Below are positions 7,997 through 15,040 of a stretch of 16,276 nt of DNA, piece after piece (the stretch's first letter is position 1; each line of letters opens with the position of its first letter). Location: the NCBI GenBank assembly GCA_021162325.1, contig JAGGYV010000283.1:1-16276 (forward strand), given 5' to 3'. Both the position numbers and the translations under genes were made by a program. The notes under the pieces were generated by a model, which was not told the DNA's origin, did not search any database, and saw only the letters and a program-made list of their open reading frames with translations. This stretch comes from Desulfobacteraceae bacterium. Lineage in GTDB: Bacteria > Desulfobacterota > Desulfobacteria > Desulfobacterales > Desulfosalsimonadaceae.

Positions 7997-8430
7997 TTAA
8001 TCCCTTCTCCCCTTGTCAATGCTTCCAATGGATTTAAGCCCAGCTTTTTCGTTTCTTCGGTAAAGTCCCGAATCACCTGGGCGAATTTGGGGCCTTCCGA
8101 TGCGGCTACCCACTCCAGGCGCAGACGTGCAGGATCAATGCCGATACATTCCAAAAGTTTTTTGGTCATTAGAATGCGTCGTCTTGTGTACAGGTTACCT
8201 TTTCCATAGTGACACTCGCTTGGATGGCACCCGGCGATGATCACTCCGTCAACACCGCTGGTCAACGCTTTGAGAATAAAGAGAGGATCTATTCTGCCGG
8301 TGCACATAAATCGTACCACCCGGATATTGGGTGGATATTGCATCCTTGAGACACCGGCCAGATCGGCTCCCGCGTAAGAACACCAGTTGCATAAAAAAGC
8401 CAGTATTTTCGGTTCAAAACTATTGGACAT
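7993..8430 (-). CDS. mvhD: MvhD-like [2Fe-2S] electron-transfer subunit
   Basis: 145 residues from ATG at 8430. I prefer this start to an earlier one at 8550 because residues from MSNSFEPKIL onward match the family and the longer frame would run back into hdrA. The family pattern FLCNWCSYAGADLAG (C14, C17), FMCTGRIDP (C43) and GCHPSECHY (C68, C73) is intact; in methanogens these cysteines bind one [2Fe-2S] cluster. MvhD carries electrons from a hydrogenase or formate dehydrogenase to HdrA. It lies 17 bp after hdrA and overlaps fdhA by 4 bp, which fits exactly that job: a bridge between FdhAB and HdrA. The ribosome site is weak (AGG eight bases upstream), so coupling to hdrA translation is likely. 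Confidence 0.92.
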   Translation of the reverse strand: MSNSFEPKILAFLCNWCSYAGADLAGVSRMQYPPNIRVVRFMCTGRIDPLFILKALTSGVDGVIIAGCHPSECHYGKGNLYTRRRILMTKKLLECIGIDPARLRLEWVAASEGPKFAQVIRDFTEETKKLGLNPLEALTRGEGIK

Positions 8431-8447
8431 GATGGGTACCTGTATCC

Positions 8448-11400
8448 TTATCCATGCGTGAATGCGTAAATTTGTTCTCTTACCTGCTCCTGGCGAAAAT
8501 GCGACATATCCACCGCCTTGGAGGGACAACTTGCGGCACAGACACCGCACCCTTTGCAGGAAGCTGTGTTGGTTTGTGCTATTTGGACGCCGTCTATCTC
8601 AACCACATGGATGGCGTCCCAGGGACAAACCCGTTCGCAGGTACCGCAGCCGCTGCATTTTTCTGCGTCAACCACGGAAACAATCGGCTCGATTTCCAAT
8701 TGTTCCTTCATCAGGATTTTCGCGGCCCTTGCCGAGGCGGCTTTTGCCTGGGCGATGGATTCTTCGAGCGGTTTGGGGGAATGGCACAGCCCGGCGATAA
8801 AGACGCCATCCGTTGACGAATCCACGGGCCTGAGTTTCACGTGCGCCTCTGCGAAAAAATTATCCTGATTGACGGATGTTTTATAATGTTTGGCCACGGT
8901 AATGCTATCGTTTGGAATAATGGCAGACGCCAGGACAAGCACATCCGCGTCTATTTGAAGCGGAATCCGCAGTGCCTGGTCCATAACGATGACCTGGAGC
9001 CTGTTTTCTCTGATTTCGACATCCGGCTTTTCTTCCAGGCAATAGCGAATAAAAACAATACCCCGGGATCTTGCTTCCCTGTAGAGAGCCTCTCTTTTTC
9101 CATATGTACGGATTTCCCGGTAAAGGATATACACATTCATTTTCGGATTGATTTTTTTGAGCCGGAGTGCGTTTTGAATCGACTGGGTACAGCATATCTT
9201 GCTGCAGTATGGGCGTTGAGGTTCCCTGGAGCCAACGCATTGAATAAACACGGCCGTTTTTGTGCTCTCTAATTTTTGAGGATGCCGATTCAGGGTTTGT
9301 TCAAAGTCCAGGGAAAGAAAAACCATGGGATGTTTCCCGAATTCATACTCTTCAGGCTTGAACTGCTGCGCGCCAGTGGCGATAACGACGGTCCCGTGTT
9401 CCACAATTTCAGTCGCTTGTTCCGACTTTATGGTTGTCCTGAAATTTCCCACAAATCCTTGGGCATCAGCAACTACCGATCCGACGTACAGTTTAATCAA
9501 GGGATGGTCCTTTACCTGCTGAACGATCCCCCGGGTAAACTCCGTAATATCTTCCCCGGCCCATGTGACCGACAGATACCTGGCGTTTCCCCCCAGTTCT
9601 TTATTTTTTTCAACCAGATGAACCGGGAATCCCTGGTGAGCCAATTCCAGGGCCGCTGTCATGCCGGCAATTCCGCCTCCAATGACAAGGCCCTCCTGCG
9701 TGAGTCCTATTTTTATTTCCTCAAGGGGCTCCAGCAGCGATGCTTTGGCCACCGCCATGCGAACCAGATCTTTGGCTTTTTCCGTGGCTTTTTCCGGTTC
9801 CTGCCTGTGTACCCATGAGCATTGATCGCGAATATTGGTCATTTCAAACAGGTATTTATTAAGGCCGGATTCCCGGAGTGTCTCCCGGAACAAAGACTCA
9901 TGGGTCCGTGGGCTGCAGGATGCCACTACGACGCGGTTAAGTTTATGGGTTTTGATGGCATCTTTTATTTTTTCCTGAGTATCCTGCGAACATGTAAACA
10001 TATTCGCTTCTGCATAGGCAACGCTGGGTAAAAGCTCGGCATAATCCCGCACACTTGGGACATCAACCACTCCACCGATATTGGTTCCGCAGTGGCAGAC
10101 AAAAACCCCCACTCTGGGCTTTTCCCCTTTGACATCAATTTCCTCGGGATAGGATTTTTCCTTTACCTGAGTATGCCGCACATCGGCCAGGGCAGTACAG
10201 GATGCGCCGACCGCTGCGTAAGCCTCCATTACGGAATCGGGAATATCCCTTGGCCCTTTAAACGCGCCGCACACATAGATGCCGGGGCGCGAGCTTTCAA
10301 CAGGGTTAAAACTTGTTGTGGCGGCAAAACCGTAAGGATCAAGCTTGATGCCGAATTTTTGAGCAATCTCATGGGCGTCTTCCTTTGGTTTCAAGCCGAT
10401 GGAAAGGACGACCAGATCAAAGACTTCCTCAATAATTTTTCCGGTACCATTGAAATAACGAATTATCAGGCTCCCGCTGCCATCGGGAGAGACCCTGCTG
10501 ATTTTTGATTTGATGAACCTGACGCCCGCTTCATCCCTGGCCCGCATGTAATATTTTTCAAAATCCTTGCCATGGGTTCGAATATCGATATAAAAAATGG
10601 CGGCATCCAGAGGCCCTGTGCTGTGCTCCTTGGCGATCATGGCTTCCTTGATCGCGTAAGTGCAGCATACGGATGAACAATAAGGGTTTCCGTGGTGTTC
10701 ATCCCGGGAGCCGACGCACTGAATCCAGGCAATTTTTTTAGGTTCCTTTCGATCCGAAGGCCTGACCATATGTCCCTCATAGGGTCCCGATGCGCTTAAA
10801 ATACGCTCAAATTCCATACTGGTAATAATATTCGGCTGGTTGTTGTACCCATAAGAATCAAAGACAGATGGATCAAACAACTCAATACCCAGCGCCATGA
10901 CGATGGAACCGACTGAGAGGTCAATCTCCCCAGGCTGCTGTAAATGGGTTTGAAAGGTGATGGCGCCGGCGCCGCAAGCATCCACACACTGATAGCACTC
11001 CGAACACAGACCGCAGTTGATACAGCGATTGGCCTCGGCAACGGCCTGCTCTTCTGTGAAACCGGGCTGCACCTCCTGAAATCCCTGGAGTCTTGTTTCA
11101 GGATTTATGCGGGAAACGCGCTGTCTGGGCACATGCGCATAGCCCTCGGTGGGGATATCGACAGCCCGTTTATATTCTAAAGGCCGACCTTTGCGCAGGT
11201 CCTCACCGCGCAGGTATCGATCAATTGATACTGCCGCCTGCTTACCGGCTTCAATGGCTTCGACAACTGTTTTGGGTCCGGTAACCGCATCCCCTCCGGC
11301 AAAAATCGCCGGGTCATCGGTTTGCATGGTAACAGGGTCCACGTTTATGGTTCCGCGCCCGGAAAGTGTACAGGCGGTTTCCGGTTCCAGGCATGACCAC

Positions 11401-12929
11401 TCAGACTTCTGGCCGATGGCAGAAACAACCCCATCCACCTCCATAATAAACTCCGAGCCCTTGATGGCAATCGGCCTGCGGCGGCCGCTTTCATCCGGGT
11501 CGCCAAGTTCCATTTTTATACATTCAATGGCCTTGACCCTGCCGTTTTCTCCGATGATCCGAACCGGCGCGGTCAGGGTTTTGATGGAAATTCCCTCCTC
11601 CTCACATTCTTCGATTTCTTCGCTGTTTGCGGGCATCTGTTCTATGCTGCGACGGTAAAGGATAAAGGCGTCATCCGCTCCCAGCCGCCGCGCGCTGCGC
11701 ACCGCATCCATGGCGACATTTCCGCCGCCGATCACGGCAATACGTTTGCCCAGGGAAGGCGGGGTCCCAATGTTAATCTTTTTCAGTAGTTCAAGCCCCG
11801 GATAAACACCTTCCAGATTTTCGCCTTCAATGCCAAGGGGGCTGAAGACCTGTGCTCCGATCCCTAAAAATATCGCACTGCATCCCTGATTTTCTTGAGA
11901 TTGGGGATTTTCTTGAGATGGAGAATTTCGCAATTGCTCAATGGTGATGTCTTCTCCCAGCTTGATGCCGGTGCGAATCTCCACACCCATATCCTGAATT
12001 ATCTGAATTTCGGCCTGGATGATATCCCGGGGTAAGCGGTAGTCCGGTATGCACGCAGAAAGCATGCCTCCTGCCACCGGCATTTGTTCATAGATAGTGA
12101 CAGTATAGCCTTCTATAGCCAGATAATAAGCACAGGACAGTCCCGCAGGACCTGAGCCGATAACGGCGACTTTCTCGTCCTTTGTTTTCTTGAGATCGGG
12201 GATGTAGCGTGTTTCGGAATTTAAATCCCTGTCCGCGACAAAGCGTTTAATGGCATCAATGGCAATTGGTTCGTCGATCTGTCCCCTTGTACACACAGAT
12301 TCGCAGGGACGGTGGCAGACCCTTCCGCAGATAGCCGCCAGAGGATTTTGTTCTTTAATTAATTTAAGGGCTTCATCATACTTGCCCTGTGCTACAAGCG
12401 CCACATATCCCTGCACGCTGATATGGGCCGGACACTCGGCCTTGCATGGGGATGTGCCCCGTTTGCTGATGGCGTATGCGGCCGGGATGGCCTGGGCATA
12501 TTGTTTGTAAACCGCCTTTTGGGTGATTAACCCCTGATCGAATTTGTTGGGAAGTGTTACCGGGCAGACCTGGGCGCAATCGCCGCATCCGGTGCATTTG
12601 GACTCATCGATGTAGCGGGGCGTTTTGTAGACCCGAACACGAAAATTTCCCTTGCTCCCTTCCACCATTTCAACTTCCGCATCGGTTATCAGGTCAATGT
12701 TCCTGTGTCGGCCGACCTCAACCAGCTTAGGAGAAAGCGTACACATGGAACAATCATTGGTGGGGAAAGTTTTGTCCAATTGGGCCATCTTACCCCCAAT
12801 GGCGGATGAACCCTCAACCAGATAAACATAGAATCCACTGTCGGCAAGATCAAGCGCCGCTTGTACACCGGCAATCCCCCCGCCTGCCACCAGCACGGAG
12901 CCAATTTTTTCCTTTTGTTTGAAAAGCAC
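8448..12929 (-). CDS. hdrA: Giant HdrA: two HdrA/Qmo-like modules with an inserted GltD/NfnB-like NAD(P)H module
   Basis: 1493 residues from GTG at 12929, chosen because GGAG lies six bases upstream; a TTG at 12962 is in frame but lacks a ribosome site. Domains in order: FAD-binding HdrA core with GGGIAG (16-21) and CSMC (60-63); [4Fe-4S] CTGCGDCAQVCP (112-123); an inserted glutamate-synthase-small-subunit/NfnB-like part, about 150-590, with cysteines 162-213, a second FAD site GSGPAG (258-263), an NAD(P)H site GGGNVA (401-406) and AGGDAVTGPKT (544-554); an unusual cluster motif CINCGLCSECYQCVDAC (636-652); the rest of HdrA one with CVGSRD (738) and YCSSVCC (750-756); an HdrA N-domain CHCG (945-948); a third FAD site GGGIAG (1084-1089) with CVGSRE (1231) and YCSKICC; and two C-terminal ferredoxin motifs (1425-1435, 1458-1468). 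Methanogen HdrA is about 650 residues and bifurcates electrons at its FAD. Fusions of this type have been called HdrL in sulfate reducers. Cytoplasmic hub of the complex. Confidence 0.93.
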   Translation of the reverse strand: MLFKQKEKIGSVLVAGGGIAGVQAALDLADSGFYVYLVEGSSAIGGKMAQLDKTFPTNDCSMCTLSPKLVEVGRHRNIDLITDAEVEMVEGSKGNFRVRVYKTPRYIDESKCTGCGDCAQVCPVTLPNKFDQGLITQKAVYKQYAQAIPAAYAISKRGTSPCKAECPAHISVQGYVALVAQGKYDEALKLIKEQNPLAAICGRVCHRPCESVCTRGQIDEPIAIDAIKRFVADRDLNSETRYIPDLKKTKDEKVAVIGSGPAGLSCAYYLAIEGYTVTIYEQMPVAGGMLSACIPDYRLPRDIIQAEIQIIQDMGVEIRTGIKLGEDITIEQLRNSPSQENPQSQENQGCSAIFLGIGAQVFSPLGIEGENLEGVYPGLELLKKINIGTPPSLGKRIAVIGGGNVAMDAVRSARRLGADDAFILYRRSIEQMPANSEEIEECEEEGISIKTLTAPVRIIGENGRVKAIECIKMELGDPDESGRRRPIAIKGSEFIMEVDGVVSAIGQKSEWSCLEPETACTLSGRGTINVDPVTMQTDDPAIFAGGDAVTGPKTVVEAIEAGKQAAVSIDRYLRGEDLRKGRPLEYKRAVDIPTEGYAHVPRQRVSRINPETRLQGFQEVQPGFTEEQAVAEANRCINCGLCSECYQCVDACGAGAITFQTHLQQPGEIDLSVGSIVMALGIELFDPSVFDSYGYNNQPNIITSMEFERILSASGPYEGHMVRPSDRKEPKKIAWIQCVGSRDEHHGNPYCSSVCCTYAIKEAMIAKEHSTGPLDAAIFYIDIRTHGKDFEKYYMRARDEAGVRFIKSKISRVSPDGSGSLIIRYFNGTGKIIEEVFDLVVLSIGLKPKEDAHEIAQKFGIKLDPYGFAATTSFNPVESSRPGIYVCGAFKGPRDIPDSVMEAYAAVGASCTALADVRHTQVKEKSYPEEIDVKGEKPRVGVFVCHCGTNIGGVVDVPSVRDYAELLPSVAYAEANMFTCSQDTQEKIKDAIKTHKLNRVVVASCSPRTHESLFRETLRESGLNKYLFEMTNIRDQCSWVHRQEPEKATEKAKDLVRMAVAKASLLEPLEEIKIGLTQEGLVIGGGIAGMTAALELAHQGFPVHLVEKNKELGGNARYLSVTWAGEDITEFTRGIVQQVKDHPLIKLYVGSVVADAQGFVGNFRTTIKSEQATEIVEHGTVVIATGAQQFKPEEYEFGKHPMVFLSLDFEQTLNRHPQKLESTKTAVFIQCVGSREPQRPYCSKICCTQSIQNALRLKKINPKMNVYILYREIRTYGKREALYREARSRGIVFIRYCLEEKPDVEIRENRLQVIVMDQALRIPLQIDADVLVLASAIIPNDSITVAKHYKTSVNQDNFFAEAHVKLRPVDSSTDGVFIAGLCHSPKPLEESIAQAKAASARAAKILMKEQLEIEPIVSVVDAEKCSGCGTCERVCPWDAIHVVEIDGVQIAQTNTASCKGCGVCAASCPSKAVDMSHFRQEQVREQIYAFTHG
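11889..11926 (-). repeat. 18-bp tandem repeat coding a Ser-Gln-Glu-Asn linker inside hdrA
   Basis: TTTTCTTGAGAT occurs at 11890-11901 and again at 11908-11919, an 18-bp period. On the coding strand it gives two copies of SQEN at about residues 338-347, in the loop just before the GltD-like strand CSAIFLGIGA. A near-identical 19-mer (TTTTCTTGAGATYGGGGAT, 18 of 19 matches to the first copy) is at 12185-12203 in another reading frame, where it encodes IPDLKKT. Confidence 0.7.
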
Positions 12930-12935
12930 TTGTTT

Positions 12936-12939
12936 CTCC
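12936..12939 (-). promoter_or_regulatory. Ribosome-binding site that sets the GTG start of hdrA
   Basis: On the minus strand GGAG is followed by AAACAA and GTG (12929). No comparable site precedes the in-frame TTG at 12962 or GTG at 12941. The conserved HdrA sequence begins about 12 residues after the chosen start, which fits. Confidence 0.7.
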
Positions 12940-13002
12940 ACTATAAAATAAGTTGGAATCAATAAACCGGGATCACATTCCTAAAGTATCAGAGGATGAA
13001 TT

Positions 13003-13260
13003 TTATATGTGACCTGTTTTTCGAATCTTTACCTGATAAAGAGATGATTTCCTGTGCATCCTTTCCTTGTGCAGCAATTGATAAGCTGCTTTCGGAAAAA
13101 ATCGTAAAATCATTTTCATTGTTTCATGGTTGCAATTTTTCATTTCAAGGCATTCTCCTGTCTTCATCTCCCGGAACTGCTGGACAGCCTGAAGTGCAGC
13201 AACAGGTGCGATTAAGCCGACGAGATCGACGCTATGTTTGGATTGATTTTTCAATCGCAT
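13003..13260 (-). CDS. TusA-like small protein lacking the catalytic cysteine
   Basis: 85 residues from ATG at 13260; the frame continues upstream to an ATG at 13329 through the leader hairpin, but similarity begins at about residue 10 of the shorter form. The stretch VDLVGLIAPVAAL aligns with the TusA/SirA core (as in E. coli LDALGLRCPEPVM), followed by the family pattern MKTGECLEM, a helix, and a closing LYQVKIRK like the TusA YRYLIRK. The residue at the catalytic cysteine of the CPxP motif is Ala, and the second proline is also Ala. Cysteines remain only at GEC and KNC, outside the active site. It therefore probably cannot carry sulfur by the usual mechanism. It is the first gene after the sigma-54 promoter and ends 73 bp before hdrA, so it is probably co-transcribed. 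No good ribosome site is visible. It may be a structural or regulatory partner of the Hdr complex, or a decaying gene. Confidence 0.65.
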   Translation of the reverse strand: MRLKNQSKHSVDLVGLIAPVAALQAVQQFREMKTGECLEMKNCNHETMKMILRFFPKAAYQLLHKERMHRKSSLYQVKIRKTGHI

Positions 13261-13296
13261 CGCTTTTTTTGTTGATGTGCTCGTTTTTTCGGATAT

Positions 13297-13334
13297 GCCG
13301 AATGATACCCGGTATATCCTGGGTATCATTCGGC
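13297..13334 (-). repeat. Perfect 14-bp inverted repeat in the operon leader
   Basis: GCCGAATGATACCC (13297-13310) and GGGTATCATTCGGC (13321-13334) are exact reverse complements with a 10-base loop. In the minus-strand RNA this forms a stable hairpin about 35 bases before the tusA-like start. No U-run follows on either strand, so it is not a simple intrinsic terminator. It could be an RNA stabiliser, a leader control element or a protein-binding dyad. Confidence 0.8.
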
Positions 13335-13336
13335 GG

Positions 13337-13381
13337 TTGGCAAGGGAGGTAGAAGGGGGACCAACTTTTTCGGCTTGCCAA
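13337..13381 (-). repeat. Second leader hairpin: 8-bp inverted repeat with a 29-base loop
   Basis: TTGGCAAG (13337-13344) pairs exactly with CTTGCCAA (13374-13381). In the minus-strand RNA the loop is pyrimidine-rich (CCCCC...CUACCUCC). A competing GTTGG/CCAAC pairing (13336-13340 with 13361-13365) is possible. It directly precedes the 14-bp hairpin, so the two could make one folded leader. Confidence 0.5.
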
Positions 13382-13513
13382 ATTAAAATAAATTTTTAAT
13401 TGCCAGCTTCAATGCTTTTGTTATATCGATTTCTTTCTGTAAAAATACCGTTATGCGGCATAAAACAACTTTTTAAGAAACAATCCATTCTGATTGACAT
13501 CTTAATAATATTG

Positions 13514-13530
13514 AAGCAAATACTATGCCA
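13514..13530 (-). promoter_or_regulatory. Sigma-54 (-24/-12) promoter of the tusA-hdrA-hdrB operon
   Basis: On the minus strand TGGCATAGTATTTGCTT reads from 13530 to 13514. It matches the TGGCAY-N5-TTGCW consensus, with GG (13529-13528) and GC (13517-13516) separated by exactly 10 bases as sigma-54 requires. Transcription should start near 13504 and give a leader of about 240 bases to the tusA-like gene. The divergent neighbour is a sigma-54 activator, which supports the call. Confidence 0.8.
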
Positions 13531-13590
13531 CATTTACTCATTTTTATTATACTGATTTTATGGAGAATATTCATCTGATTTTTTTATTGA

Positions 13591-13632
13591 TTTACAATTG
13601 TAAATGCTTTACACAGTTACAATTGTAAATGC
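13591..13632. promoter_or_regulatory. Tandem palindromic activator sites (putative UAS/operator)
   Basis: TTACAATTGTAAATGC occurs twice, at 13592-13607 and 13617-13632. Each copy centres on a perfect TTACAATTGTAA palindrome; the first extends to TTTACAATTGTAAA (13591-13604). Centre spacing is 25 bp. The centres lie about 81 and 106 bp upstream of the -12 GC of the sigma-54 promoter, normal enhancer positions, and 20-60 bp before the activator start codon, fitting autoregulation too. The second copy rules out translation from an ATG at 13604, which would sit inside the sites. Confidence 0.75.
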
Positions 13633-13651
13633 CTTTACAGCAGAGGGAAAA

Positions 13652-15040
13652 ATGAATCAATTTGTGAATACGCAGAACCAGTACTGGAAAACCATTATTG
13701 ATACCATGGCAGAAGCACTGATGGTAGTTGATCCGAAAGGATTGATTATTTCCGTTAATCAATCCATGGTCCGGTTGACCGGTTTTAAAGAGCATGAACT
13801 TGTCGGCGAACCTTGCGGTGTTTTATGCTGCGACAGGTGTTTTGTTAAAAAAGAACAATCAACAGACCATTTTTGCGCACTTTTTGAAAAAAAACATTTA
13901 AAACTCAGGTGTACGCTTCAAAAAAAAACCGGTGAAACCGTTAATGTGTTTAAAAATGCCACGGTTTTAAAATCCAGCGACGGAAAAATCATCGGCGGAG
14001 TGGAAACACTGACGGACTTGAGCGAGGCATTGGCCCGGGAAGCGATTATTTCAGATCTCCGGCAGGAACTGGACGCAAAAGATGGATTTCAGTCCATGGG
14101 CGGCAAATCACCGGCCATGCAAAAAGTATATGAACTGATCACCAGCATTGCGGAATCAGATACCCCCGTTATCATCTACGGAGAAAGTGGTACGGGAAAA
14201 GAACTGGCCGCCAATGCCATACACAATTTAAGCGACCGGGAAAATGGTCCTTTTATAAAAGTCAATTGTGCCGCATTAAATGAATCCCTGCTGGAGAGCG
14301 AACTCTTCGGGCATGTGAAAGGCGCATTTACCGGCGCATTTAAAACACGCATCGGCCGGTTTGAAGCGGCGCATACAGGCGATATTTTTTTAGATGAAAT
14401 CGGTGACATGCCCTTAAGCACCCAGGTCAAGCTGCTTCGGGTCATTGAAGAAAAAAAAATTGAGAAAGTGGGCGACAATCAGCCGGTTCCCGTAAATGTC
14501 CGGCTTATTTCAGCCACCAATAAAGATCTTGATGCGCTCATTAAAAACGGCACTTTCCGCGAAGACCTGTTTTACCGCATCGGGGTGTTGCCCATCCGGA
14601 TGCCGCCGCTTCGTGAAAGAAAACAGGATCTTCCGCTGCTGATCAATATGTTTTTAAACCGGATTCGTCTTAAAACCGGTAAACCGGTTTCAGGGATGAA
14701 TAAGGCATCGCTTGCCCTGTTATATGACTACCCGTGGCCAGGAAATGTCCGTGAATTGATCAATGTGATTGAACACGCCTTTGTGTTGTGCCGTAAAGGG
14801 GAAATTACCCCTGATCACCTGCCCGACAATCTGTTAAAAAAACAGAAACAACAGCGGCCTGAATCCAAAATCCCGAAAAACCCGAAAAATAATGAAGAAA
14901 AAAAGCAACTAATGGCCGCCATTTTGTCAACCGATGGCAATAAATCAAAAGCGGCAAAAATTCTGGGGATCAGCCGGGTCGCGGTGTATAATCGTCTTAA
15001 AAAATACAATATTTATGTGGACAAGACCATACATCAATAA
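13652..15040 (+). CDS. Sigma-54-dependent activator: PAS - AAA+ - Fis-type HTH
   Basis: 462 residues from ATG at 13652, chosen for GAGGG four bases upstream and because the earlier in-frame ATG at 13604 lies within the palindromic sites. Residues about 8-125 are a PAS domain with a cysteine cluster (C55, C59, C60, C63, C75, C87). The AAA+ domain follows: Walker A GESGTGKE (177-184), the sigma-54 contact loop GAFTGA (224-229), Walker B IFLDEIGD (245-252), FREDLFYRI (302-310) and WPGNVREL (362-369). The C-terminus has a Fis-type helix-turn-helix, NKSKAAKILGISRVAVYNRL (430-449). No receiver domain is present, so sensing is direct, by the PAS domain; the cysteines suggest a redox, metal or iron-sulfur signal (inference). 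It is divergent from the operon with a sigma-54 promoter and so is its likely activator. Confidence 0.93.
   Translation: MNQFVNTQNQYWKTIIDTMAEALMVVDPKGLIISVNQSMVRLTGFKEHELVGEPCGVLCCDRCFVKKEQSTDHFCALFEKKHLKLRCTLQKKTGETVNVFKNATVLKSSDGKIIGGVETLTDLSEALAREAIISDLRQELDAKDGFQSMGGKSPAMQKVYELITSIAESDTPVIIYGESGTGKELAANAIHNLSDRENGPFIKVNCAALNESLLESELFGHVKGAFTGAFKTRIGRFEAAHTGDIFLDEIGDMPLSTQVKLLRVIEEKKIEKVGDNQPVPVNVRLISATNKDLDALIKNGTFREDLFYRIGVLPIRMPPLRERKQDLPLLINMFLNRIRLKTGKPVSGMNKASLALLYDYPWPGNVRELINVIEHAFVLCRKGEITPDHLPDNLLKKQKQQRPESKIPKNPKNNEEKKQLMAAILSTDGNKSKAAKILGISRVAVYNRLKKYNIYVDKTIHQ

Larger units (their letters stand above)
13261..13651. other. Divergent control region between the tusA-hdrA operon and its putative activator
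   Basis: 391 bp without a convincing gene. From left to right it holds a perfect 14-bp stem hairpin, a longer-loop 8-bp hairpin, an AT-rich stretch, a minus-strand sigma-54 promoter, more AT-rich DNA, and two palindromic sites next to the activator start codon. A perfect TTGACA at 13494-13499 on the plus strand has no good -10 partner at 16-18 bp, so the activator's own promoter is not identified. Confidence 0.7.

Noticed and set aside
8431..8550. Longer start for the MvhD-like protein
   Set aside because: The extra 40 residues are encoded within the end of hdrA in another frame and match nothing in the MvhD family.
13297..13334. Perfect hairpin as an intrinsic terminator
   Set aside because: No run of T follows the stem on either strand, and it lies upstream of the first gene of the operon.
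12996..13352. Plus-strand open frame of 118 codons opposite the tusA-like gene
   Set aside because: No recognisable family. The minus strand of the same stretch aligns well with TusA, so this is taken as its shadow.
13297..13381. Molybdenum/tungsten cofactor riboswitch
   Set aside because: I cannot match the known consensus by eye; only the presence of structured RNA is supported.
13494..13499. TTGACA as the -35 element of the activator gene
   Set aside because: No acceptable -10 hexamer is found 16-18 bp downstream.
13587..13592. IHF-binding half-site between the enhancer sites and the sigma-54 promoter
   Set aside because: The WATCAA part is present on the minus strand but the TTR part at the required distance is not.
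13604..13651. Sixteen-residue N-terminal extension of the sigma-54 activator
   Set aside because: The ATG at 13604 lies inside the palindromic sites and lacks a Shine-Dalgarno; the ATG at 13652 has GAGGG and leads directly into the PAS domain.
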